Assembly (NCBI GenBank): GCA_015492755.1
Contig: WGEM01000535.1
Coordinates: forward strand, 1-7,623
Reading direction: 5' to 3'
Source of the DNA: Gemmatimonadota bacterium
GTDB lineage: Bacteria; Gemmatimonadota; Gemmatimonadetes; Longimicrobiales; Gaopeijiaceae
Length of the DNA: 7,623 bases
This document shows, in pieces, positions 1 to 7,623 of this stretch (positions are counted from its first letter, which is position 1; each line of letters starts with the position of its first letter). The notes under the pieces are model-generated. The model searched no databases and was not told the DNA's origin. It was given only the letters and a program-made list of their open reading frames with translations. Position numbers and translations under genes: made by a program.

Positions 1-2
1 GT

Positions 3-18
3 CATGTACATCCTCCTC
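3..18 (-). promoter_or_regulatory. Ribosome binding site and ATG of a gene truncated by the left edge
   Basis: On the minus strand a strong Shine-Dalgarno sequence GAGGAGG (positions 18 to 12) is followed, after a 6-base spacer, by ATG at positions 5-3. Only the start codon and two more bases lie in the window, so the product cannot be identified. The gene would be read in the same direction as dnaK and lie about 195 bases downstream of its stop, so it could be the next gene of a dnaK-led cluster or have its own promoter. The near-consensus ribosome binding site is the only evidence. Moderate confidence that this is a real start. Confidence 0.5.
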
Positions 19-30
19 ATTCGCGTTCGT

Positions 31-53
31 TCACCGGCGGTGAGCGCCTCACC
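31..53. repeat. Two overlapping, mutually exclusive small inverted repeats
   Basis: TCACC-GGC-GGTGA (31-43) and GGTGAG-CGC-CTCACC (39-53) share the GGTGA arm, so only one of the two hairpins can form at a time. They lie 13 bases upstream of the Shine-Dalgarno of the minus-strand gene that starts at position 5, so they would fall in its leader or promoter. They could be an operator for a dimeric regulator or a leader RNA structure. With GC-rich arms this short, chance is also possible. Confidence 0.3.
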
Positions 54-69
54 CCCGGCATCCGTTCAT

Positions 70-119
70 AAAAAAGTACTACCCTCGCGGGGCCCGGACG
101 TGCGTCACACCTCCGGGTC
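70..119 (-). terminator. Possible weak terminator: stem-loop followed by a T6 run
   Basis: On the minus strand an 8-bp stem (arms 112-119 and 91-98, one G-T wobble, 13-base loop) is followed after about 15 bases by six T residues (complement of the A run at 70-75). A T6 run stands out in such GC-rich DNA. The gap between stem and T run is longer than in a classical intrinsic terminator, although a 3-bp CCC-GCGA-GGG stem lies in between. It may end transcripts from dnaK. Low confidence. Confidence 0.25.
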
Positions 120-151
120 CTCCGGCGCGCCCACGTCGTCAGACGCAAACG

Positions 152-181
152 GGGGGGCGCCGGGTTGCCCCGACACCCCCC
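152..181 (-). terminator. Hairpin just downstream of dnaK, probable terminator
   Basis: Read in the dnaK direction, a G6 arm (181-176) pairs with a C6 arm (157-152). Inside lie one G-C pair between two single mismatches and a 4-bp CGGG/CCCG stem closed by a GCAA tetraloop (168-165). The structure begins about 20 bases after the dnaK TAA. The tail after it is only modestly T-rich (GTTTGCGTCT), so termination strength is uncertain. It could also protect the 3' end of the mRNA. The position right behind a long gene supports a terminator role. Confidence 0.45.
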
Positions 182-200
182 GTACGTGCTTCAGAGGAGC

Positions 201-1781
<1,581 letters not shown>

Positions 1782-1792
1782 GGCGCTGATCT

Positions 1793-2210
<418 letters not shown>

Positions 2211-2463
2211 CTATCTCATCACACCGGCAGTCGCCGGCGATTGCGGGTGCCGGAGGCGGAATGCCCCGGCGCTCGTCCACGGCGGGGTGCAATCCGCGTG
2301 CCGCCAGCCGAAGGGGGATTTCCCGCCAGATCGGCGGATTTCTGCCCTCGGCGGGTCCGCTTCTGCCATTTGGGCAGCGCTCGCCCCATGGCGCGAGGCG
2401 GACAATGCGTCATACTTGTGTGCCGCACCGGCGAGCCAGGTTGACATCGCCCGATCTCCGAGA

Positions 2464-2470
2464 ACAGGAG
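2464..2470 (+). promoter_or_regulatory. Ribosome binding site of the rhomboid gene
   Basis: ACAGGAG lies 7 bases before the GTG at 2478. The rhomboid family pattern (short N-terminus, then DxNPT, then the first membrane segment) begins right after this codon, so the site supports GTG 2478 as the start. Confidence 0.6.
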
Positions 2471-2477
2471 CCGCGCC

Positions 2478-3233
2478 GTGTTCCCGCTCTACGATGACAA
2501 TCCCACCGAACTCTTCCCGTACGTCACCATCGCGCTCATCGCGGCGTGCGTCTGGGTGTGGTGGACGGTTCAGGGGGCGGGCTTTTCCGAGCCCCTCCTG
2601 AACGGCTCGGTGTGCGCTCTGGGGGCCATCCCGGCGGAGATCACCGGGATGACCACCCCTCAGGAGCTGGCCCGGGCCCCCTGCCCGCTGGGCGGACTCA
2701 CGGTGGAGGGGCTCTTCACGTCGATGTTCCTCCACGGGAGCTGGATGCATCTCATCGGCAACATGTGGTTCCTCTGGATCTTCGGGAACAACGTGGAGGA
2801 CTCCATGGGCCACCTGCGCTTCGTGGTCTTCTACGTACTCTGCGGCGTGGTGGCGGCCATGGTGCACGTGATGGCGGCGCCCACCTCCACGACGCCGCTG
2901 GTGGGGGCATCCGGAGCCATCAGCGGCGTCATGGGCGCCTACCTCATCCTCTACCCACACGCCCGGGTGGACACGCTCTTCTTCTTTTTCTTCTTCGTAC
3001 GGATCGTTCCACTGCCCGCGTGGCTCATGCTGGGTTACTGGATGCTCATCCAGGTCATGGCCCAGTCGGTGACGCCGGTGGGGGGTGGAGGCGTGGCGTA
3101 CCTGGCACACATCGGAGGATTCGTGGCGGGCATGGCGCTGATTTTTCTCTTCCGGAGGCCCGAGCTGGTGGACGCGAAACGCCGCGGGGTGGTGCTACCG
3201 CCCTCGGAGGTGGGAAACGGGGGATGGTGGTGA
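2478..3233 (+). CDS. Rhomboid family intramembrane serine protease
   Basis: This 251-aa integral membrane protein is a predicted rhomboid protease, which cleaves single-pass membrane proteins within or next to the bilayer. It starts at GTG with the family-like N-terminus MFPLYDDNPTELFP. Membrane segments are seen at about 14-30, 78-103, 113-133, 141-160, 166-195 and 206-224. The catalytic dyad is present: Ser145 in GASG (143-146) and His211 in YLAHIGGF. The oxyanion and structural residues H91 and N95 occur in HLIGNMWFL, with the FGNNVED segment (102-108) after them. The run of six phenylalanines (168-173) falls in a membrane segment. All residues needed for activity appear intact. It is the first gene of an overlapping operon with a nucleoside transporter and a phosphorylase, its last 10 bases overlapping the next gene. 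Its substrate is unknown. The link to nucleoside salvage may be only cotranscription. Confidence 0.93.
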   Translation: MFPLYDDNPTELFPYVTIALIAACVWVWWTVQGAGFSEPLLNGSVCALGAIPAEITGMTTPQELARAPCPLGGLTVEGLFTSMFLHGSWMHLIGNMWFLWIFGNNVEDSMGHLRFVVFYVLCGVVAAMVHVMAAPTSTTPLVGASGAISGVMGAYLILYPHARVDTLFFFFFFVRIVPLPAWLMLGYWMLIQVMAQSVTPVGGGGVAYLAHIGGFVAGMALIFLFRRPELVDAKRRGVVLPPSEVGNGGWW

Positions 3234-4720
3234 GCCGCCGGACGGTGGGGAGGCCACGCCCCTCCGGCGCGCTATGGGCTCTCTGGGCCTGCGCTGCGGT
3301 CTTCCTCCTGACGGGGGCCGGCCACGCCCTTCTGGCGGCTCCGGAGGCAGCCACCGCCGCTCCGGTGCAGGAGATCACGCAGATCCGGGTGCCGCACGGC
3401 GCGCTGGGCACTCCAATACTGGAGCGTCTCCGTTCGGCCGTGGGACTCGTGCTCCTCACCCTGCTGGCATGGGGCATGAGTGTGAACCGGAGGCGCATCC
3501 CGTGGCGGGTGGTGCTCTGGGGGATCTCGCTCCAGCTCATCTTCGCGGTGTTCATCCTCAAGACGCCGGTGGGCGCCGGCGTCTTCGGGGTCATCAACGA
3601 CGTGGTGGTGTCGCTCCTGGGCTTCACTGTGGACGGCGCGCAGTTCATCTTCGGAAACCTGGTCTACAACAATGTCCCGGTGGGTACCGGGACGGTGGGA
3701 CAGGGCGAATTCACGGCGTTGCCGGGCCAGGTGGCCAACACGGGCGCCATGTTCGCCTTCAACGTGCTGCCCACCATCATCTTCTTCTCGTCCCTCATGA
3801 CGGTGCTCTATCACCTGGGCATCATGCAGCTGGCGGTGAAGGGGGTGGCGTGGGTCATGCAGCGCACCATGAAGACGTCGGGCGCCGAGACGCTCTCGGC
3901 GGCGGGTAACATCTTCGTGGGCCAGACGGAGGCGCCGCTCCTCATCAAGCCCTTCGTGGAGCGCATGACCATGTCGGAGCTCATGGCGGTGATGACGGGT
4001 GGATTCGCCACGGTGGCGGGAGGTGTCCTGGCGGCGTACGTGGGGATCCTGGTGGCGTACTTCCCGGACATCGCCGGCCACCTCATGGCGGCTTCGGTGA
4101 TGTCTGCGCCCGCGGCGCTGGTGGTGGCGAAGCTCATGTACCCGGAGGACGGCCGGCCCGAGACGGCGGACACCCTGCACATCGAGGTGGAACGTCCGGA
4201 CGTGAACGTCATCGACGCTGCGGCGCGCGGGGCTTCGGAGGGGCTTTCCCTGGCGCTGAACGTGGGCGCCATGCTGCTGGCCTTCATCGCGCTGGTGTAC
4301 ATGATGAACGCGCTCCTGGCCTGGGGTGGCGCGCTGGTGGGTCTGGAGGGGCTCAGCTTCGAGATGCTCCTGGGGTGGGTGCTCTCGCCCCTGGCGTGGA
4401 TGATGGGGGTGCCCTGGACCGACGCCCCCACCGTGGCCTCGCTCATGGGTGTGAAGACGGTGCTCAACGAGTTCTTCGCCTACTTCCAGCTCTCCGACAT
4501 CCTGGGCCGTGCCGAGCCTCTGCAGCCCCGTTCGGTCATCATCGCCACCTATGCTCTGTCGGGCTTCGCCAACTTCTCGTCCATCGCCATCCAGCTGGGG
4601 GGGATCGGCGGGATCGCGCCGTCGCGACGTCACGACCTCTCGCGGCTGGGTCTGCGGGCGATGATCGCGGGCTCCATCGCCGCATTCATGACCGCCACCG
4701 TAGCGGGGATGATCCTGTGA
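3224..4720 (+). CDS. nupC: CNT/NupC-family concentrative nucleoside transporter
   Basis: This 498-aa inner-membrane protein is predicted to import nucleosides by coupling to Na+ or H+. It carries the CNT hallmarks: a TM1 region LRSAVGLVLLTLLAWG (69-84), the gating segment with ANTGAMFAFNVLPTIIFFSSL (171-191), the substrate loop GQTEAPLLIKPF (233-244), NEFFAYFQL (415-423) and YALSGFANFSSIAIQLGGIGG (443-463). In the Vibrio CNT structure, residues equivalent to Q234, T235, E236, E416, N450 and S453 bind the nucleoside, and all are present. An extra N-terminus of about 65 residues contains a signal-like hydrophobic stretch (17-37, after several Arg) before the CNT domain. ATG 3224 was chosen, but GTG 3227 or GTG 3230 (a GTGA overlap with the rhomboid stop) are possible. 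A GGAGG sits 13 bases before ATG 3224. Coupling to the next gene by overlap suggests joint nucleoside uptake and breakdown. The coupling ion and base preference cannot be told from sequence. Confidence 0.93.
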   Translation: MVVSRRTVGRPRPSGALWALWACAAVFLLTGAGHALLAAPEAATAAPVQEITQIRVPHGALGTPILERLRSAVGLVLLTLLAWGMSVNRRRIPWRVVLWGISLQLIFAVFILKTPVGAGVFGVINDVVVSLLGFTVDGAQFIFGNLVYNNVPVGTGTVGQGEFTALPGQVANTGAMFAFNVLPTIIFFSSLMTVLYHLGIMQLAVKGVAWVMQRTMKTSGAETLSAAGNIFVGQTEAPLLIKPFVERMTMSELMAVMTGGFATVAGGVLAAYVGILVAYFPDIAGHLMAASVMSAPAALVVAKLMYPEDGRPETADTLHIEVERPDVNVIDAAARGASEGLSLALNVGAMLLAFIALVYMMNALLAWGGALVGLEGLSFEMLLGWVLSPLAWMMGVPWTDAPTVASLMGVKTVLNEFFAYFQLSDILGRAEPLQPRSVIIATYALSGFANFSSIAIQLGGIGGIAPSRRHDLSRLGLRAMIAGSIAAFMTATVAGMIL

Positions 4721-5583
4721 GCGCGTGGACGGTGGACATCCAGCGCGCCGCCGACGCGCTCCAGGCGGAGCTGGGCGCCGCCCCACCCACCGCCGTGGTT
4801 CTGGGGTCGGGCCTCAGCCATCTCGCCGACGACGTGGAGGAGCCCCGGGAGATCTCCTTTTCGAAGGTGCCGGGCCTCGTGGCGCCGGGGGTGGAAGGGC
4901 ACGCGGGACGCTTCGTGGCGGGTACGCTGGAGGGAGCGCCGGTGGTGCTCCAGGCCGGACGCTACCACTGCTACGAGGGACACCCCATGGAGCTGGTGGC
5001 GGCACCGGTGCGGATCCTGGCGCGGTGGGGCGTGACCACCTTCGTCTTCACCAACGCTGCCGGAGGCATCGACCCGCACCTCCAACCCGGGGACGTGGCG
5101 CTCATCGAGGACCACATCAATCTCATGTTCCGGAGTCCCCTGGTGGGACCGGTGCGGCCCGGGGAGGAACGCTTCCCCGACATGAGCGCCCCGTACGATC
5201 CGGAGCTCGCGGCCCGTGCCGAGGCGGTGGCGGCGCGGTTGGGGATTCCCCTGCCGCGCACGGTGTACGCCGCGGTTCTGGGTCCGTCGTACGAAACGGC
5301 GGCGGAGGTACGCATGCTTCAACGCGTGGGTGCCGGCGTGGTGGGGATGTCCACCGTGCCGGAGGTGCTGGTGGCCCGCGCCCTTGGACGCCGGTGCGCC
5401 GGGTTCTCCATGGTGACCAACCGCGCCACCGGCCTCTCCGACGAGCCCATCGGGCACGACGACGTCATCCGTGTGGGCCGCGAGGCGGGCGCGCGCCTGG
5501 CGGAGATTCTGATGGGCCTGCTTGCCGAGGACGGCGCCGGTGGACGTGACGGCGCCGCGCGTCAGTCCACCGGGGCGAAGTGA
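4717..5583 (+). CDS. punA: Purine nucleoside phosphorylase (trimeric, class I type)
   Basis: This 288-aa cytosolic enzyme cleaves purine (deoxy)nucleosides with phosphate to give the free base and (deoxy)ribose-1-phosphate. It has all family landmarks: VVLGSG (27-32) with phosphate-binding S31, GHAGRF with H62, GRYHCYEGH (81-89) with R82, H84 and Y86, TNAAGGI (112-118), GPSYET (189-194) with E193 that grips the base, and VGMSTVPE (209-216). VTNRATG (233-239) has N235, and GHDDV has H247. By recall these correspond to S33, H64, R84, H86, Y88, E201, M219 and N243 of human PNP. Asn at position 235, rather than the Asp typical of MTA phosphorylase, points to inosine/guanosine. GTG 4717 overlaps the transporter stop as GTGA, the usual mark of translational coupling. 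The last 22 bases overlap the end of thiD on the other strand. The C-terminal tail after about residue 271 is Gly/Ala-rich and probably disordered. Confidence 0.94.
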   Translation: MSAWTVDIQRAADALQAELGAAPPTAVVLGSGLSHLADDVEEPREISFSKVPGLVAPGVEGHAGRFVAGTLEGAPVVLQAGRYHCYEGHPMELVAAPVRILARWGVTTFVFTNAAGGIDPHLQPGDVALIEDHINLMFRSPLVGPVRPGEERFPDMSAPYDPELAARAEAVAARLGIPLPRTVYAAVLGPSYETAAEVRMLQRVGAGVVGMSTVPEVLVARALGRRCAGFSMVTNRATGLSDEPIGHDDVIRVGREAGARLAEILMGLLAEDGAGGRDGAARQSTGAK

Positions 5584-6371
5584 TTCAGCGGTCCGCGTCC
5601 CCCGCCCAGGCCGGGCGCGCTGCGGATGGCCCGCTCCACGAAGTGGAGCGCCCCCTCGACGGCGGCGTCCAGCGACTCGCCCCGGGCCAGGAGCGCGGCC
5701 ACCGCGGCGGAGAGCGTGCACCCGGTTCCGTGCGTGTGGCGGGTGTGGATGCGCGTCCGCTCCCACCTCTGCACGCCCTGGGGCGTGACCAGCACGTCCA
5801 CCACCTCGCCCTCCAGGTGTCCCCCCTTCAGGAGCGCCGCACCGGCGCCCAGCTCCAGGAGCCGGGCGCCCGCCTCCGCCATGGCGTCCGGCGTTCGCAC
5901 CTCCATGCCGGTGAGGACCTCCGCCTCGGGCACGTTGGGCGTCACCAGCGCCGCCAGGGGGAGGAGCCTCCGGCGGACGGCGGCCTCGGCGCCGGGGTCC
6001 AGGAGGCGGTCCCCGCTGGTGGCCACCATCACCGGGTCCACCACCAGGGGAGCCAACCCGTGGGCTTCCACAGCCTCCGCCACCGTCTCCACGAGGGTTG
6101 CGGTGGCCAGCATCCCCGTCTTCAGCGCCGACACCGGCAGGTCTTCGGCCACCGCGTCCACCTGGGCGCGTACCACCTCCGGCGGGATGGCGTGCACCGC
6201 CCGGACGCCCATGGTGTTCTGCGCCGTCACCGCCGTCACCACGCTGGTGCCGAAGACGCCGAAGGCGTGAAACGTCTTGAGATCGGCCTGGATCCCGGCG
6301 CCGCCACCGCTGTCGCTCCCCGCAACGGTGAGCGCCACGGGCAGGCGGGAGGACTCGGACGGAGTGTTCAT
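5562..6371 (-). CDS. thiD: Bifunctional hydroxymethylpyrimidine / HMP-phosphate kinase ThiD
   Basis: This 269-aa ribokinase-fold enzyme of thiamine synthesis phosphorylates 4-amino-5-hydroxymethyl-2-methylpyrimidine and then its monophosphate, giving HMP-PP for ThiE. Motifs in order are [17 protein letters not shown] (17-33, the HMP site), TAQNT (49-53), KTGML (84-88), [11 protein letters not shown] (110-120), [10 protein letters not shown] (144-153), LLKGGH (180-185) and the catalytic anion hole [15 protein letters not shown] (212-226) with C218. The C-terminus has GPLNHF (260-265). Length is typical and the gene looks intact. The ATG at 6371 lacks a clear Shine-Dalgarno and lies only 20 bases from the divergent methyltransferase start, so the promoter must sit inside that gene. 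No TPP riboswitch fits in the gap. No other thiamine gene is nearby. The fold also includes PdxK-like pyridoxal kinases, but the motifs favour ThiD. Confidence 0.95.
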   Translation of the reverse strand: MNTPSESSRLPVALTVAGSDSGGGAGIQADLKTFHAFGVFGTSVVTAVTAQNTMGVRAVHAIPPEVVRAQVDAVAEDLPVSALKTGMLATATLVETVAEAVEAHGLAPLVVDPVMVATSGDRLLDPGAEAAVRRRLLPLAALVTPNVPEAEVLTGMEVRTPDAMAEAGARLLELGAGAALLKGGHLEGEVVDVLVTPQGVQRWERTRIHTRHTHGTGCTLSAAVAALLARGESLDAAVEGALHFVERAIRSAPGLGGGRGPLNHFAPVD

Positions 6372-6391
6372 GGCACCGAAAGGTGGCGCCG
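6372..6391. promoter_or_regulatory. 20-bp gap between divergent thiD and RNA methyltransferase starts
   Basis: Only 20 bases separate the two start codons, and they include AAGGTGG (6380-6386), a good Shine-Dalgarno 5 bases before the methyltransferase ATG at 6392. That site favours ATG 6392 over the GTG at 6383 three codons upstream. There is no room for two promoters, so at least one promoter must lie within the opposite gene. Confidence 0.6.
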
Positions 6392-7162
6392 ATGCCCGAG
6401 CTGAGCCAGGCGCGGCGGCGCCGGATTCAGAGGCTGCACCGTCCCAGGACCCGGAAGAAGGAGGGCCTGGTCCTGGTGGAGGGCGTGCGGGCGGTGAGGG
6501 AGGCGCTGGATGCGGGGTGTGACGCGGTCTTCGCGGTCCTTTCCCGCGGGGCGGCGGACACCGAGCCCGTGGTGCGGGCGGCGGAGGATCTGGAGCGCCG
6601 CGGGGTGGACGCGGTGTACGTGGACGGAGCCGCCTTCCGAGATCTCGCCGCCACCGATCGCCCCCAGGGCCTCCTGCTGGTGGCGCGTGAGCCGGCGCCG
6701 CCGGCGGATGCCCTCCGGGGATGGCGGCGGATCCTGATGCTGGACGCGGTTCAGGACCCGGGAAACGCGGGCACGCTGGTGCGCGCCGCGGTGGCCTTCG
6801 GGCTCGACGGCGTGGTGGCGCTGGACGGGACGGTGGACGTCTGGTCGCCGAAGGCGGTGCGGGCCGCTGCCGGGCTCACCTTTCGCCTGCCCGTCCGCGC
6901 CGCCGACTGGCCTGCCGTGGCGGAGGAGCTATGCCGCCCCCGGCTCGTGGCGGAGGCGGGAGGGCGCGATATTCGGGAGGTGGCACCGATGGAACGCTTC
7001 ACACTCGTCGTGGGCAATGAGGGTGCGGGTGCACGGACGGAGGTGCGCACCGCGGCGGAGGAGGTGGTGAAGGTGCCCATGGCGCCCGGCGTGGAGTCGC
7101 TGAACGTGGCCCTCGCCGGCGCCGTGATCCTGCACGAACTCACCCGGGACAGGCCGTGCTGA
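6392..7162 (+). CDS. TrmH/SpoU-family RNA 2'-O-methyltransferase
   Basis: This 256-aa SPOUT methyltransferase is predicted to transfer a methyl group from S-adenosylmethionine to a ribose 2'-OH in rRNA or tRNA. An N-terminal RNA-binding part (about 1-105, with the family-like [14 protein letters not shown], 22-35) is followed by the knotted catalytic domain. Motif 1 is [17 protein letters not shown] (121-137) with N125 and the catalytic R131. Motif 2 is VVGNEGAG (206-213). Motif 3 is [20 protein letters not shown] (228-247), which forms the SAM-binding trefoil knot. The domain order is that of RlmB or TsnR-like enzymes and of many proteins annotated only as 'RNA methyltransferase', so the exact target nucleotide is not known. 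It begins divergently from thiD and overlaps the prepilin peptidase start by 7 bases, so the two are probably cotranscribed. Confidence 0.92.
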   Translation: MPELSQARRRRIQRLHRPRTRKKEGLVLVEGVRAVREALDAGCDAVFAVLSRGAADTEPVVRAAEDLERRGVDAVYVDGAAFRDLAATDRPQGLLLVAREPAPPADALRGWRRILMLDAVQDPGNAGTLVRAAVAFGLDGVVALDGTVDVWSPKAVRAAAGLTFRLPVRAADWPAVAEELCRPRLVAEAGGRDIREVAPMERFTLVVGNEGAGARTEVRTAAEEVVKVPMAPGVESLNVALAGAVILHELTRDRPC

Positions 7163-7623
7163 TCCTTCCGGAATTCATCCCCGTCATCGCAGGGCTCTTC
7201 GGCCTGGCTGTGGGCTCGTTCCTCAACGTGTGCGCGCTCCGCTGGCCGCAGGACGAATCCGTGCTCTCGCCGCCGTCGCACTGCCCCGGATGCGGCGCCG
7301 GCGTGCGCTGGTACGACAACATCCCGGTGCTGAGCTGGCTCATCCTGCGCGGCCGGTGCCGGGCCTGCGATACGCGCATCTCGGTGCAGTATCCGCTGGT
7401 GGAAGCGGCCACCGGGCTCATCTGGGCGGGGGTCTTCGCCGCGCACGGGCTCAGTCCCGAGGCGTTCCGCGGCGCGCTCTTCCTCACGATTCTGCTGGGG
7501 ATCTCGATTTCCGACGCGCGCTTCTACATCATCCCCGACGAGTTCTCCATCGGGGGCGCCGTCCTGGGCGTGGCGATGGCCTTCCTCCCCGGCGGCCCGA
7601 GCTGGCTCGAGGCGGTGACGGGG
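7156..7623 (+). CDS. pilD: Prepilin peptidase (type IV leader peptidase), partial, cut by the right edge
   Basis: The first 156 residues are visible, reading open to the window end. Enzymes of this family cleave the leader of type IV pilin and pseudopilin precursors in the inner membrane and often N-methylate the new terminus. An N-terminal membrane segment (7-26) runs into GSFLNVCALRWP (20-31). Next comes the zinc-binding cytoplasmic domain with two CxxC pairs (C43/C46 and C68/C71) around the YDNIPVLSWLILRGRC segment (53-68), then QYPLVE (78-83) and further membrane segments. SDARFYIIPDE (119-129) supplies the first catalytic aspartate, D120. The second, GxGD, aspartate lies beyond the edge. 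The chosen start is GTG 7156, overlapping the methyltransferase stop by 7 bases, with a weak GGGACAGG upstream. The organism therefore probably makes a type IV pilus, type II secretion or competence system. PilD, GspO and ComC cannot be told apart here. Confidence 0.92.
   Translation, partial: MLILPEFIPVIAGLFGLAVGSFLNVCALRWPQDESVLSPPSHCPGCGAGVRWYDNIPVLSWLILRGRCRACDTRISVQYPLVEAATGLIWAGVFAAHGLSPEAFRGALFLTILLGISISDARFYIIPDEFSIGGAVLGVAMAFLPGGPSWLEAVTG

Noticed and set aside
2441..2446. TTGACA as a -35 box for the rhomboid operon
   Set aside because: It matches the consensus, but no -10-like hexamer lies 16-18 bases downstream, and such a promoter would overlap the ribosome binding site and start codon.
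2546..3223. Upstream extension of the transporter frame through the rhomboid gene
   Set aside because: The extension overlaps the conserved rhomboid coding sequence and gives Gly/Arg/His-rich nonsense. A transporter start at or just after 3224 fits the stop of the rhomboid gene.
3272..4786. A 504-codon minus-strand frame antisense to the nucleoside transporter
   Set aside because: Its His/Arg/Glu-rich low-complexity translation has no domain, and the opposite strand carries a complete, well-conserved transporter.

Overview
This is a GC-rich (roughly two thirds G+C) bacterial chromosomal window of ordinary housekeeping genes, tightly packed, with no transposase, integrase, CRISPR array, tRNA or rRNA visible. 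The DnaK sequence, the rhomboid type and the gene styles resemble Gemmatimonadota as I remember them. That assignment is inference (about 0.5), made without any search. Genes here end in TGA, so the standard code applies.

Layout. Positions 1-200 are an intergenic stretch with hairpins and the strong ribosome binding site of a minus-strand gene cut off by the left edge. Positions 201-2132 (minus) hold dnaK, the Hsp70 chaperone. It has normal overall length but is interrupted by an in-frame TGA at codon 107, inside a short stretch that no longer matches the family and lies within a 9-bp perfect inverted repeat. Positions 2133-2477 are the divergent control region between dnaK and the next operon, with a strong hairpin in the dnaK leader.

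Positions 2478-5583 (plus) form a three-gene, overlapping operon: a rhomboid intramembrane serine protease, a CNT/NupC-type concentrative nucleoside transporter, and a trimeric-type purine nucleoside phosphorylase. The last two make a clear nucleoside salvage pair: the transporter imports nucleosides and the phosphorylase splits purine nucleosides into base and (deoxy)ribose-1-phosphate. thiD (HMP/HMP-P kinase, thiamine synthesis; 5562-6371, minus) runs convergently into the phosphorylase with a 22-bp overlap. It starts only 20 bp from the divergent SpoU/TrmH-family RNA 2'-O-methyltransferase (6392-7162, plus). That gene overlaps by 7 bp the start of a prepilin peptidase (PilD/GspO type), which is cut by the right edge.

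I found no convincing undescribed system. The observation most worth checking is the broken dnaK and the inverted repeat sitting exactly at the break.
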